Source: Pantanalinema rosaneae
GTDB taxonomy: Bacteria > Cyanobacteriota > Cyanobacteriia > Leptolyngbyales > Leptolyngbyaceae
DNA length: 64,000 nt
NCBI RefSeq assembly: GCF_050753385.1
Contig: NZ_JBLZFZ010000019.1
Location: 1 to 64,000, forward strand
Reading direction: 5' to 3'
Position 1 is the first letter of the stretch. Each line of letters begins with the position of its first letter. Made by a program: the position numbers and the translations under genes. This document shows, piece after piece, positions 1 through 9,308 of the stretch. The notes under the pieces were generated by a model. The model saw only the letters and a program-made list of their open reading frames with translations. It searched no databases and was not told the DNA's origin.

Positions 1-19
1 AGATGTGTATAAGAGACAG
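1..19. other. Residual Tn5/Nextera mosaic-end adapter
   Basis: The first 19 bases are exactly AGATGTGTATAAGAGACAG, the Tn5 transposase mosaic end used in Nextera libraries. It sits at the very first base, as expected for untrimmed adapter at a contig end. Genomic sequence therefore probably begins at base 20. Confidence 0.95.
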
Positions 20-20
20 G

Positions 21-110
21 TGGGGGAGTAGGATGGGGAGTGGGATTACTGGGAGACGAAGGGGAGACAACTTTCAGCGTTACGCGGGAGGAGGGGGAAG
101 ATAAGGTCAT
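21..110 (-). CDS. 5' end of a truncated gene, probably a secretion/efflux adaptor
   Basis: Reading leftwards, an ATG at 108-110 is preceded by an AGGAG Shine-Dalgarno six bases away, and an open frame runs into the adapter. The roughly 30 visible residues are a Ser/Pro-rich N-terminus with no domain. It starts only 18 bp after the stop of the M50 protease gene, so the two are probably co-transcribed. In cyanobacteria M50/PqqD-like proteins of this kind often sit beside HlyD-family adaptors, so an adaptor is my guess from context only. Confidence 0.45.
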
Positions 111-128
111 GGAATCTCCTAAGAAGAA

Positions 129-1544
129 TTAGCGAGGATTGGTGGTCGGGAAGTAGAAGTAAATTGCCCAAACTCCTAGCAGGACTAGGGCGATTGCCGG
201 AATGTTGGTGAGTGTCCAACCAGTAAGGCGCATCAGCAGAAAGCCAAAGACAGAGAGGCTATACGCAAGGCTAAACGGTGCATAAGTGGCGAGAATCCAA
301 CAATGTTGCAGCTTTTCAGATGCAGGTCGTAGACGGAATAACCGGGCATAGAAGCTGAAGGAACGCGATCGCAAATTATTAATGCCTGTCAGAGCCACTG
401 CCAGATAATAGCCATCAAATTTGGCGAGGGGATTCAGATTAATCGCAACGGTAAATAGCGATGCCAGCATCAGTAGAAACGCCCCTGTATTTAACCAGGT
501 GTCCGTTTGGGTGATTTGCCAAGTCCAGAAGCCGATCGCCGCAAGGGTAATTTGACAGATTACGCCAGCCCCAACAACCAGCGATCGTTGCAGTCGAGTC
601 AGCGCATATTGATCGGTTGTGTTCACGTAAGCTGCCGGAAATAGCAACATGAACATGAGTCCGACCTGCGGCACTATGCGGTCATAGTGTTTGAGGGTGA
701 AGGCATGACCGAGTTCGTGCAGTGATACAACCAGTAATGTCAAAAGTCCAAATGCTACCGTGACCGCCAGATCCCGTTGTTGCCACAGCGCCATTGCCAT
801 CCGGGAGAATTCTCCTTGCCGTTGTAGTCCATAGATCAACGTCATGCTTAAAAAGATCAGTAAGCACAGACTAAATGCACGAGTCCAGATCCAAGCTAGA
901 TATTGCACATTGCGGCTCAACCACCGATCGGGATTACCAAGCGGTACTGAAAAAAACAGAAATTGTAAGGGTGTGAGCTTACGTTTAGGGGGTTGTGGTG
1001 GTTCTATGCCAACTAGCATCCCCGCTGTCGCTAGTTGCTGGAGCAAGAACCGTAGTTCTTCGGGTGTAATCGTTCCTTGTTGGACAATTTGGGCAGGTGT
1101 GAGGTGGTTGAGTAGGCTGATTGCCTGTTTATGGCGATCGCTCACCTGTAACTGCCGGGTCACATCTTCAGGATTGCGTAAAATCCAAAAGCTATCTGAT
1201 TGCCGAAACCATTGCACAGCTGGTTTTAACCGTAACTCAGAAGCGGAGCCAGCCTCCTCATCCGATAGCCATAAAATATTCCGCTCAATCAATTTTTCAA
1301 TCAGGTCAAGCACAAATCTGGGAGAGATATTGTCGAGTTCTTGTTGGCAAGAGTGTTGAACCTGTTCAATCGTAAAGCTACCCGTAAAATAGCGTAGAGC
1401 CTGACCTTCAGCCATAGAAAAGCTCCAACGAATCGGTTGTTGCCTTGCTCGCAGCAAATATTGATCCGTATTTTTAACTTTGATCAATTGCCAGTCAGGA
1501 CGTAGATCAGGACAAATCCAAGTTCGACAATGTTCAGGCAACAT
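129..1544 (-). CDS. M50 (site-2-protease-like) membrane zinc metallopeptidase
   Basis: This is a 471-residue polytopic membrane protein. The HELGH zinc-binding motif is at residues 276-280 inside a hydrophobic helix, and the second metal motif NPLAKFDGYY at 371-380 supplies the Asp ligand; together they define intramembrane M50 peptidases. Residues 1-180 are soluble and resemble the PqqD/HlyD-associated N-terminal region seen in peptide-export M50 proteins. At least five hydrophobic segments follow residue 215. The ATG has AAGGTG seven bases upstream. The gene lies directly before a truncated gene that may encode an export adaptor, so a role in export or maturation of peptides or RTX-type proteins is plausible. 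Substrate and physiological role are inference. Confidence 0.85.
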   Translation of the reverse strand: MLPEHCRTWICPDLRPDWQLIKVKNTDQYLLRARQQPIRWSFSMAEGQALRYFTGSFTIEQVQHSCQQELDNISPRFVLDLIEKLIERNILWLSDEEAGSASELRLKPAVQWFRQSDSFWILRNPEDVTRQLQVSDRHKQAISLLNHLTPAQIVQQGTITPEELRFLLQQLATAGMLVGIEPPQPPKRKLTPLQFLFFSVPLGNPDRWLSRNVQYLAWIWTRAFSLCLLIFLSMTLIYGLQRQGEFSRMAMALWQQRDLAVTVAFGLLTLLVVSLHELGHAFTLKHYDRIVPQVGLMFMLLFPAAYVNTTDQYALTRLQRSLVVGAGVICQITLAAIGFWTWQITQTDTWLNTGAFLLMLASLFTVAINLNPLAKFDGYYLAVALTGINNLRSRSFSFYARLFRLRPASEKLQHCWILATYAPFSLAYSLSVFGFLLMRLTGWTLTNIPAIALVLLGVWAIYFYFPTTNPR

Positions 1545-1675
1545 GATTATTCACCTTTTAATCCAATGAGTTCCGAGATCGCCTGTTAGCCCACGATAAG
1601 AATTTTTCAACTGCGTTATTGATTACTCGGATTGATGTAGTGCAGTTTTACGCACGTTGCGAAAATCGACTGACA

Positions 1676-1719
1676 AAACAGCGATCGCGCCTTAGTTTGC
1701 CAAGACACGATCGCTGTTT
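1676..1719 (-). terminator. Long hairpin, probable terminator
   Basis: Perfect 12-bp inverted repeat: AAACAGCGATCG at 1676-1687 and CGATCGCTGTTT at 1708-1719, with a 20-nt loop. On the minus strand the second arm runs into TTTTGTC, giving a short U-tract downstream of the protease-fusion gene that ends at 1815. The arms contain parts of the cyanobacterial HIP1 octamer. The stem is symmetric, so it could also act on the other strand. Confidence 0.5.
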
Positions 1720-1814
1720 AGACAAAAACTACTGGCAATGTAGCTACTATGGATAAATCACCATAACCAATAAAGGCTGACTGCAAGCCTTTTCAAAGCT
1801 GCCTGCTCAACTTC

Positions 1815-4673
1815 CTAGAACCGGATATAGTTTCTAGGATTCCGGGTATCATTTGGCCAACGATAAGGAGAAACACGCATTTCAAAATGCAAATGATGAC
1901 CTGTTGAATAACCAGTACTACCCACATTACCAATTACAGTGCTGCTCGTAACGGTTTGACCTGTTGCAACGGTAATGCTGGATAGATGAGCATAGTAAGT
2001 TCGAACGCCATTTGGATGTTCAATAATCACTAAGTTTCCATATCCACCACTAGGTCCCGAAGCCCCTCGAATTACCCCAGGTGTTGGATCCCATCCTGCA
2101 TAAATGACTTTCCCTGATGCTGCGGACTTAACAGGTGGTGTCGTCCCTGAAGTTCCAATATCAATTCCATGATGGAAAGTTCCCCATCTAGGACCATATT
2201 CACTGGTGACCGGGTAGCCCGGAAGTGGATGTTGCCATGCACTTATTTTTGGCTCTGTATCTATCGGACGAGAAATGATTGGGGTACCTGTTCCTGGCTC
2301 CCAGTTGACAGGTAAGTAGACCGTTTGCCCAACTTGCAGGCGACGAGCTTCTTCAGAGGTAAAAAACTGGGTTCCCGCCGCATCTTTACTGATGGTTGTC
2401 CATTTCGTGCCATTTCCTAAGCGAGACTGCGCGATCGCCCATAAGGTATCGCCCGGTTTAATAACATAGGGAGTCCGGTTGGTGACTGGAGGAGGTGGGG
2501 GAGGTGGGGGAGGTAAGGAAGGACCAGATACTTGTCTAGGAATTAAGATCACCTGATTGACGTAGATCAGGTTAGGATTAGCAATGCCATTCTTGCTAGC
2601 AATGAAGTTGTAGTAAGGGGCTGTACCGTTCCCCATTCTTTGCAGAGCGATCGCACTCAGGGTATCCCCCGGACGAACGGTGTACGCATCCCATTCATAG
2701 TAACGACCCATAAACTCATCTGCCGCTGCCCGCTCCGTTGGTGTAACACGTCCTGCACCGCTCCACGTCTCCGGGATCGGAATGTCTGGAGTTAAATAGG
2801 CTTCTGGTTGGGTAATTTTGGCAAAACTAATCGCGGCGGCAACATTCAGTAACCCTGCCCCTGTTTCTAAATCAAAGCCAGCTGCGCCTAAATCTTGAGC
2901 GGTGGATTTGATCAGGTCAATTACCTGGCGGTAGCTCAACCCAGGGTTAGCTGCCCAAACTTGGGAAATGGCTCCAGTCACCTGTGCTGTTGCCACAGAC
3001 GTGCCTGCCATTGTACCGATGCCATCAGCAACAGTTGAGAAAATTCCCCCTTCAGCACTACCCCCAAACGCCATGATGTCCAAGCCATACCCGTAGCTAG
3101 AATACTCGGCTCGGTTATATCCATCGGCTGCACCAACAGTAATGAGGTTGTCAAACATCTGAGAAGCTTGTCCCAAAGCCGACATGACACCGCCATCGTT
3201 GCCCGCTGCGACCACAACCAAAACATTGTTTTGTCGAGCATATTCCAGGGCAGCCCATTCTGTAGGAGTGAGTTCATAACGGGTGGTGATACTCCCATCA
3301 GGATTGATTTGAGTCAAATCCAAACTCAGGTTTACAACAGCATTGGGTTGTCCTGACTCTCTCGCTGCATCAACAAATTCAGTCAGTGAATTTGCCCATT
3401 GTCCAGACCCGATCGCCCGTCCAACCCAAATTGGCGCATCATCATTGATGCCATCAATACCAAAATTGTTGTTTTGAGTCGCTCCGATAATTCCTAAAAC
3501 ATGGGTGCCATGTTCACTACCCTCACCGGGTTGGAGCAGTGGATTATTATCGTTGCCGACCCAGTCATATCCCAAAATTAAGCGGGAGTAATCAATATCA
3601 GGATTGTTCGCCGCAAATCCGGTATCAATGACACCAATGAAGGGCTGATGCGACAAAGGGGCATCGACAGTTGGAATGTTACTGAAATTAGGATTAACGT
3701 AAGCCTCAGCATAAGCAACCAGCGCCTGTCCTAGATTGGAGGTGCGCCAATCCCGGTAAGGATCAACCACATCATCCAGGTGTGCTGCGTTGGCAGTGGC
3801 ACCACGCACCTGGAATACCATATCGTTGTAGTCAAGATCGCTATGACCATCTACCCGCAAATCTTCAAAGACGAACGTATTGCCATCACCCGTTACATCC
3901 GCAATTTGTCCTGCCTGGAAACCGTCATTAGGGTTGGCTGTAGACATAGAGAACAGGGGGCGCAGCCCATGGCAGGGTTCTTCCAATACAGTCTGTACAC
4001 TACCATTGGGTACCAGCATGAAGCCTAAGCGATCGCCCGGTCGCATCTGAAAGGTTTGCACCCCTTGATAATCACCAGAGTTAAAGTCCCCTTCCCAGGC
4101 AAAGCTGCCGCTGAATCTGGCAGCATCTGTGGTATCTGAAATCACCACATAACCTAAATCAGAACTACTCAACGCCCGTCGAGCCGCCTCTTGAATAAAG
4201 GCATCTGATCCTGGCTCGAATTGCTCCATCCCCTCCAGGCTAAAAATTGCCAATTCCCCTTGATAAGCGCCACCATCAAACAGAAAGTCGATGCCAACTT
4301 CCCCAGAAGAGCCAACGGTAAAAACACCAGACTCAAACCCAATGGGAGCGATCGGATCTACCGATCCCAATGAGTCAATGAAAGTAACAGGTTCTAGCTC
4401 TCCATCACTCAGGTCATACCCCTCATGATCGAGGAATGAGTCGGATACATCGAGTTGGGCATCGATTCCAGGTAAGTCAAAATCAAAATCTGCTAGAGCA
4501 GGTGGCGACAATTGAGCGATCGCCATTTCCGGTGTTCCTTCTGTACCGTCAATTCCAGCACTAGGAGTCAGAATCGGTTCTAGCAGAAATGAGGTTTGAG
4601 TGTCAGTTGATGCTTTCTGCTGAAAACCTTTAGCAACCGGGCGCTGTTTAGTCATCCTTTGGAATAGTTTCAT
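1815..4673 (-). CDS. DUF4114-subtilisin (S8)-double LysM-M23 peptidase fusion
   Basis: A 952-residue multidomain hydrolase. Residues about 110-292 form a DUF4114-like beta domain ending in the Asp-rich signature GHSDLDYNDMVFQ. A subtilisin domain spans about 343-620 with catalytic Asp350 (VIDTG), His388 (HGTHV), oxyanion Asn491 (AAGN) and Ser559 (GTSVATA), so the triad is complete. Two LysM domains (664-713 and 736-788), separated by a polyproline linker at 720-729, should bind peptidoglycan. An M23 endopeptidase domain occupies about 815-952 with HHGIDIG and HLHFE metal motifs. No classical signal peptide is visible in the Lys/Gln-rich N-terminus, so the export route is unclear. The start is supported by GGTAGGA just upstream. 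A cell-wall-tethered enzyme with protease and peptidoglycan hydrolase activity is the likely role; substrate is unknown. Confidence 0.88.
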   Translation of the reverse strand: MKLFQRMTKQRPVAKGFQQKASTDTQTSFLLEPILTPSAGIDGTEGTPEMAIAQLSPPALADFDFDLPGIDAQLDVSDSFLDHEGYDLSDGELEPVTFIDSLGSVDPIAPIGFESGVFTVGSSGEVGIDFLFDGGAYQGELAIFSLEGMEQFEPGSDAFIQEAARRALSSSDLGYVVISDTTDAARFSGSFAWEGDFNSGDYQGVQTFQMRPGDRLGFMLVPNGSVQTVLEEPCHGLRPLFSMSTANPNDGFQAGQIADVTGDGNTFVFEDLRVDGHSDLDYNDMVFQVRGATANAAHLDDVVDPYRDWRTSNLGQALVAYAEAYVNPNFSNIPTVDAPLSHQPFIGVIDTGFAANNPDIDYSRLILGYDWVGNDNNPLLQPGEGSEHGTHVLGIIGATQNNNFGIDGINDDAPIWVGRAIGSGQWANSLTEFVDAARESGQPNAVVNLSLDLTQINPDGSITTRYELTPTEWAALEYARQNNVLVVVAAGNDGGVMSALGQASQMFDNLITVGAADGYNRAEYSSYGYGLDIMAFGGSAEGGIFSTVADGIGTMAGTSVATAQVTGAISQVWAANPGLSYRQVIDLIKSTAQDLGAAGFDLETGAGLLNVAAAISFAKITQPEAYLTPDIPIPETWSGAGRVTPTERAAADEFMGRYYEWDAYTVRPGDTLSAIALQRMGNGTAPYYNFIASKNGIANPNLIYVNQVILIPRQVSGPSLPPPPPPPPPVTNRTPYVIKPGDTLWAIAQSRLGNGTKWTTISKDAAGTQFFTSEEARRLQVGQTVYLPVNWEPGTGTPIISRPIDTEPKISAWQHPLPGYPVTSEYGPRWGTFHHGIDIGTSGTTPPVKSAASGKVIYAGWDPTPGVIRGASGPSGGYGNLVIIEHPNGVRTYYAHLSSITVATGQTVTSSTVIGNVGSTGYSTGHHLHFEMRVSPYRWPNDTRNPRNYIRF

Positions 4674-4892
4674 GTCCTACCTTCAGTTTTAGAGGCATAT
4701 CGATCAACAACAGGAAGAGCAGAGTGCCTGACTCGCCAGTTCCTATAGAACTCTCGGGTTGCCCAATCTGGAAATTACGCAACTGATCGAAGGAGATATT
4801 TACAACAGCTTTTAGATGCATCAAGCACAGTGGGGGGCACAGCCAGAGGCTGAGGAAATTTGGGTCGGATGAGCAAGAGTAGAAGAGGACAC

Positions 4893-4920
4893 AAAAAAGG
4901 TGCACCCATTGGGTGCACCT
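4893..4920 (-). terminator. Rho-independent terminator
   Basis: Perfect 10-bp stem AGGTGCACCC / GGGTGCACCT around a 3-nt loop (4898-4920). On the minus strand it is followed directly by TTTTTT. It would end transcripts coming from the right, including read-through from the AAA-WD40 gene, before the gene starting at 4673. The rest of 4674-5074 shows no credible gene; a 105-codon minus ORF there lacks protein-like composition and overlaps this hairpin. Confidence 0.7.
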
Positions 4921-5074
4921 AACCCCGTGAATATGAATTGCTCCGAGGTTGATGTAAAGCGCCACGTTTACGAGAAACTTAGGAGATTTCTGGGAATGAG
5001 TTTACCCAGTAGCAGGTTAAATGAGGATGTCCCATTTCGGTAATTCTGGGTTGCGTTTTAGCCTCTTTTCAACA

Positions 5075-5130
5075 TGTAATGCATCCCTAAAACTGGTTGT
5101 TTAGATGTCCAGTTTTAGGGATGCATTACA
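5075..5130. repeat. Perfect 22-bp inverted repeat at transposase remnant
   Basis: Bases 5075-5096 and 5109-5130 are exact reverse complements of each other with a 12-nt spacer. The right arm lies inside the transposase remnant that follows. No U-tract follows on either strand, so it does not look like a terminator; a snap-back duplication at the edge of a deleted insertion sequence is one explanation. Confidence 0.85.
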
Positions 5131-5390
5131 ATCATTGGAATGGGAGCATCCTCGATGAGATCGCCACCGTCTTGCAGTTTGCCCAAATGATGACTTGGAA
5201 GGGGCAGTATCCCGTCGTTCAACTGGTAACTCAAACGTATCAAACGGGTGTGAAACTGACGCAACACGCGATGGCTCAAGTCGAAAAGCAAATTCAACGC
5301 TTTACTGAACTCGATGAGCACGGTAATTTGTTGGATCTGGGTAAATGGTTTGTGGATATTTCCTATGAGCCCAAATCAAATTTGGGATGA
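5097..5390 (+). pseudogene. C-terminal fragment of an ISAzo13-like transposase
   Basis: About 90 residues resemble the C-terminus of ISAzo13-family (Rhodopirellula-type DDE) transposases: a HWNGSIL segment, an MTWKGQ segment, then TYQTGVKLT, the same kind of YQTG segment found near the end of the complete ISAzo13-like transposase at 29.5-30.1 kb. The catalytic DDE part is absent upstream. The fragment begins within the long inverted repeat and is followed by a small hairpin (CCCAAAT/ATTTGGG at 5370-5386). It is a relic of an older insertion and not functional. Confidence 0.7.
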
Positions 5391-5408
5391 TTATTTCTTT
5401 GGAAGTCC

Positions 5409-8400
5409 CTAAGACTTCTCTTCTATACAGAGCTGAAAAACTTTGTCATTATCAGAGCTTTGCTTCAGATAATCTTTAAGCCAACTACAACCTTCAATCA
5501 AGAGTGAATCTAAATGAGCACTGACTGTGGCTGGGCGAAGTGGCCATAATTGGATCTGCCCATTTGATTTAGCTATCGCAATTTGATGCTTATTTGGGCT
5601 AATGCGAGCCATATAAGCAGACGCATCATCTTGAGTAAACTGTTTAATTTCCTGAAGTTGTATTTGTTCTTTTTCATATGACTCGATTGCCCACAAAGTT
5701 ACAGATCTTAATCCAGCAGTAATGAGTTGCTTACCATCAGAGCTAAATTGAACGCTGTATAGTAGACCTCCGCCTTTGGGTGATTGAACTAGTTCTTTCC
5801 CTTGGCGATTCCAAAGTCTTACAGTGCCATCATCACCAGTAGTTGCAAGTATTTGGCTATCAGGACTAAATTGCACATCAACAACCCAACCTTTATGTCC
5901 TTCTAATGTACTAAGTTGCTTACCAGACAAGCTCCAAATTCGTGCTTTAGTATCTACTCCTGCAGTTGCTATATATTGTCCATCTGGACTAAAGCTAATC
6001 CCCATTGCACCATCCTGGTGAGCTAGAAATTGCCAAATCAACTGACCAGAGTGATCCCATAAACGCACCATTCCATCAATGCCGACGGTCGCAATATATT
6101 GGCCGTTTGGGCTAAAGGCACCATCAAACACCCGCCCTCTATGGCCTGTTATAGTTGTCATCTGTTTCCCTAATAATCCCCAAAGTTTGATGGTTCCATC
6201 CATCCCTGTCGTTAAAAGTTGAGTTCCGTCTGGACTAAAATCTATTTGTAAAACTCCGCTTTGCTGTGCTGCCCATTTATAAGTTTTGTTGGCTACCAAA
6301 TTACGAACTTGAACTGTATCATCTTCTAATCCAGTCGTAGCTAGCCATTGACTATCAGGACTGAAACTAAAACTAAAGATTTTGCCTTTATGAGCTTGCC
6401 ATAGTTGAGGTAACCACTCTAAATCCCATAGGCGAACCGTGCGATCGTCACCTACTGTTACTAACTGTTTACCGTCTGGGCTAAAACTGAGGCCATTGAC
6501 AGAACCCTCGTGTCCGTTAAACTGCTCCAAGAGATCGCCATTTGCATCCCAAATATAGATTCGACCATCACTTCCACCTGCGGCAATGGTTTTTCCATCT
6601 GGAGAAAACGCAATATTAAAGATAGCTCCGTGATAGCCTTTCAAAATTTTAGGTTTCTCATTTATTCCTCCTAACCTTGCGCCATCAAGACTTGCTGTTA
6701 TTACTTGCTGAGTTTTTACATTGATTTGAGATCGAAAAACTGGACTTTGATGCCAGCCATTGGAACTGTCTAGTTGTTTAAGTGTTTTATCAGAAATATT
6801 CCATACTAAGACTTTAGTATCTTGACTGGCTGTAATAATCTGTTTTCCATCTGAACTAAATTTGACACTTGTGATCCTAGACTCATGAACTTTTATTGTG
6901 CTAAATCTATTGCCGCTCCGATCCCAAAACTGCAAGAAGCCTCGCTCATCACCAGTCACAATAGTTGTTGCATCAGGCGAGATGTCCAAGCTAAAAACTT
7001 TGTCTTGATGTCGTAACACTTGAATCTGCTTACCTGTGTGAACTTCCCAAAGTTTGACTGTTTTATCTTCACTGCTAGTAAGCAAATATTTGTTATCGTG
7101 AGAAAAAACTAGACTTGTGATAGGGTTGTGATGCCCTTCATATTTTTGTAGTTCTTCCCCTGTAATAGACCATAACTTAGCAGTACCATCTTTGCTCGCT
7201 GTTGCAATCCATTTCCCATTCGGGCTAAATTTCACATCAAAGATCCAGTTGTCGTGAGCTAAAAACTTATTACGCTCATGAATATTGCTTAAAATATTAC
7301 GTAATATTCTCCTAGATCCTTTGAAGATTTCTTGAGAAGACAACGTTTTCTGCTTCGCAAATTCTTGAATGTCAAGAATATTCTTAATTGCTAATTGAGT
7401 TATTTCTAATTCTTCTCCAAATAAATTGAAAAACTCTTTCTCTAATTTTTCTCCCTTCCGGTCTAGTTGCTCTAAGCCTCTAGAAACTTCCATGCTTATC
7501 AAACTTTCTGAGATTGACTTTAACCTAATTTGATTCTGATAAGTTTTCGACATTGCCTCGGCTTGTTTTGCTTGCGCAATCGCGATATATTTCTTGATGC
7601 TAGAGAGCTTTTTCTCACCTTTCAGGGCAATTTGCTTAAAAATCTCAGTTTGTTCTTGAGCATTTTTTCTTTCTTTTTGAGTATTAGCTACTTCTTGTTG
7701 AGACTTAATAATTTGTTGCTGGATCAAGCTAAGTTTTTGGGAGGCATCTGTTACAATATGTTCTAATTTGCGGACTTCAGCTTCTTTCTGTTTAGCTTCA
7801 GCTTCTTTCTGCCTAGCAAAGGTTGCTGATCTTTCACCTGAGAACCATCCAATAGCCGCTAAAAGCAAAAATAGACTTGAAATCAAGATACTAGTTCGAA
7901 TAGTTCTTCTAGCTTTTAGTATCGCTGTTGATAAAATTTGTTCTGCTTTTTGCTCAGCCCTAAATTTGGCATCTCGTTCTACTAAATAGGCATTTTGAAT
8001 TGTTTGTTTTTCTAGCTCTTGGCTGGCTGCTAAAAACTGATAATCCTGATCACTAAGGCTTTTAGTTTCTGCCCAAGCTATAGCTTCTTGAAGATCTCGC
8101 CCTTGTAGCAAATAGGACATATCTTGGCGATCGTTTGCAAGCCAATATTCTATTTTTTCACTATAGGGGCGTAGCATTGCAAGGGTCTGCTCTACCCAAG
8201 CCAAGTTGAAAATGGCTGCATAAATCTGATTATGAGGTTTAAGTTGTCCCTGATGTTTAATAATAAGTCCTGATAAGATAAGCTCTGTCTGCTCCAAACT
8301 GTCGTTACACGGCACACTGTGATGCATCAGAACATGCCGATAAAGTCCCAAAATTCTACCTGTTCGTTGATCACTGCCTAATACACGATCGCGGATTGTC

Positions 8401-9290
8401 TTTAAATGGGGTGGATTATCGTTCGCTTCCCAGTTTTCTAATATCTGATTTGAAACTAAATCATTGACAAATTTAATTTCACTGCCTGGCTGAATTGTGC
8501 CTGGATATTGGATAATTGCTTGGCAAAGTTTCTGAGTTAGGAAGGGTTGGCCAGATGTCCAATTTAAAATAGAACTCAAAATTAGTTGGGGCTGTATTGT
8601 TTTCAATCGCAATCCGGTTGCTAATAGGCTTGCCTCTGCATGAGTGAACCCAGCTAGTTCAATCGCACAACCAATATTAAATGGGGTACGCCGGATATCC
8701 TGAATGAGCCCAGAAGGGGTAGCAACGCCGAGGAGAGCGATCGCTAACCGCCGATACTGAGGACGATCTGCACGGCGATTATAGAAAGTTCGTAGCAACG
8801 AAAAAAAGTCATCTAAAGAAAAAGCTAGTCCTAAAACACTATCAATTTCATCAATGAACAGGCAAACATTTGTTGAGTAAGTTGTCAGAATAACCTTATC
8901 AATAAATTGATCAAGCCGTTGGGTGGGCGGTAAAAACTGATGCTGCTCCCACCAGTCACGAAAATTCAGGCTTTCAGTAAGCTTCAATCCATCTGCAAGG
9001 GTATAAGTAAAGGCTGCATACCATTGTTCTAGGGTTAGAGTTCGGCTACCTAAACTAGCAAGATCGACAGTAACGCAGGTAGTGCCCTCCCTTCGTAAAC
9101 GATGCACTGTCCGCACACATAGACTCGATTTGCCCATTTGCCGAGAGTTAAATATATAACAAAATTCTCCAGCTTGTAACTTTTGGTACAACTCAGTGTC
9201 AGCTTTTCGCACGACATAGGTTTGAGCATTGGCTGGTAAACTACCACCTACCCAATACTTAAAATCGTCTGTTTCAGAACTCGTTAGCAT
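5409..9290 (-). CDS. AAA-like ATPase with coiled coil, membrane segment and 14 WD40 repeats
   Basis: A 1293-residue STAND-like protein. Residues 1-380 form a cyanobacterial AAA-like ATPase (AAA_35 type): phosphate-binding RQMGKSS at 50-56 and Walker B CLFIDEID at 143-150. A hydrophobic segment (ILISSLFLLLAAIGWF) near residue 475 is followed by a long Glu/Lys/Gln-rich coiled coil (about 490-670). From about 672 to 1240 I count 14 WD40 units, many with FSPDGK and a D-x-x-(V/I)-x-(L/I)-W core, enough for two seven-bladed propellers. The domain order matches sensor/signalling NTPases where the propeller senses a ligand and the NTPase oligomerises. It starts 18 bp after the haemagglutinin-domain gene, so all three genes from 13.05 kb leftwards form one likely operon. 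The ligand and output are unknown. Confidence 0.85.
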   Translation of the reverse strand: MLTSSETDDFKYWVGGSLPANAQTYVVRKADTELYQKLQAGEFCYIFNSRQMGKSSLCVRTVHRLRREGTTCVTVDLASLGSRTLTLEQWYAAFTYTLADGLKLTESLNFRDWWEQHQFLPPTQRLDQFIDKVILTTYSTNVCLFIDEIDSVLGLAFSLDDFFSLLRTFYNRRADRPQYRRLAIALLGVATPSGLIQDIRRTPFNIGCAIELAGFTHAEASLLATGLRLKTIQPQLILSSILNWTSGQPFLTQKLCQAIIQYPGTIQPGSEIKFVNDLVSNQILENWEANDNPPHLKTIRDRVLGSDQRTGRILGLYRHVLMHHSVPCNDSLEQTELILSGLIIKHQGQLKPHNQIYAAIFNLAWVEQTLAMLRPYSEKIEYWLANDRQDMSYLLQGRDLQEAIAWAETKSLSDQDYQFLAASQELEKQTIQNAYLVERDAKFRAEQKAEQILSTAILKARRTIRTSILISSLFLLLAAIGWFSGERSATFARQKEAEAKQKEAEVRKLEHIVTDASQKLSLIQQQIIKSQQEVANTQKERKNAQEQTEIFKQIALKGEKKLSSIKKYIAIAQAKQAEAMSKTYQNQIRLKSISESLISMEVSRGLEQLDRKGEKLEKEFFNLFGEELEITQLAIKNILDIQEFAKQKTLSSQEIFKGSRRILRNILSNIHERNKFLAHDNWIFDVKFSPNGKWIATASKDGTAKLWSITGEELQKYEGHHNPITSLVFSHDNKYLLTSSEDKTVKLWEVHTGKQIQVLRHQDKVFSLDISPDATTIVTGDERGFLQFWDRSGNRFSTIKVHESRITSVKFSSDGKQIITASQDTKVLVWNISDKTLKQLDSSNGWHQSPVFRSQINVKTQQVITASLDGARLGGINEKPKILKGYHGAIFNIAFSPDGKTIAAGGSDGRIYIWDANGDLLEQFNGHEGSVNGLSFSPDGKQLVTVGDDRTVRLWDLEWLPQLWQAHKGKIFSFSFSPDSQWLATTGLEDDTVQVRNLVANKTYKWAAQQSGVLQIDFSPDGTQLLTTGMDGTIKLWGLLGKQMTTITGHRGRVFDGAFSPNGQYIATVGIDGMVRLWDHSGQLIWQFLAHQDGAMGISFSPDGQYIATAGVDTKARIWSLSGKQLSTLEGHKGWVVDVQFSPDSQILATTGDDGTVRLWNRQGKELVQSPKGGGLLYSVQFSSDGKQLITAGLRSVTLWAIESYEKEQIQLQEIKQFTQDDASAYMARISPNKHQIAIAKSNGQIQLWPLRPATVSAHLDSLLIEGCSWLKDYLKQSSDNDKVFQLCIEEKS

Positions 9291-9308
9291 TCAATGCCTA
9301 TGGTCTAG

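Noticed and set aside
4648..4965. 105-codon minus-strand ORF upstream of the protease fusion
   Set aside because: It overlaps the clear terminator hairpin and the real start of the downstream gene, has no ribosome site, and its Cys/His/Trp-rich translation is not protein-like.
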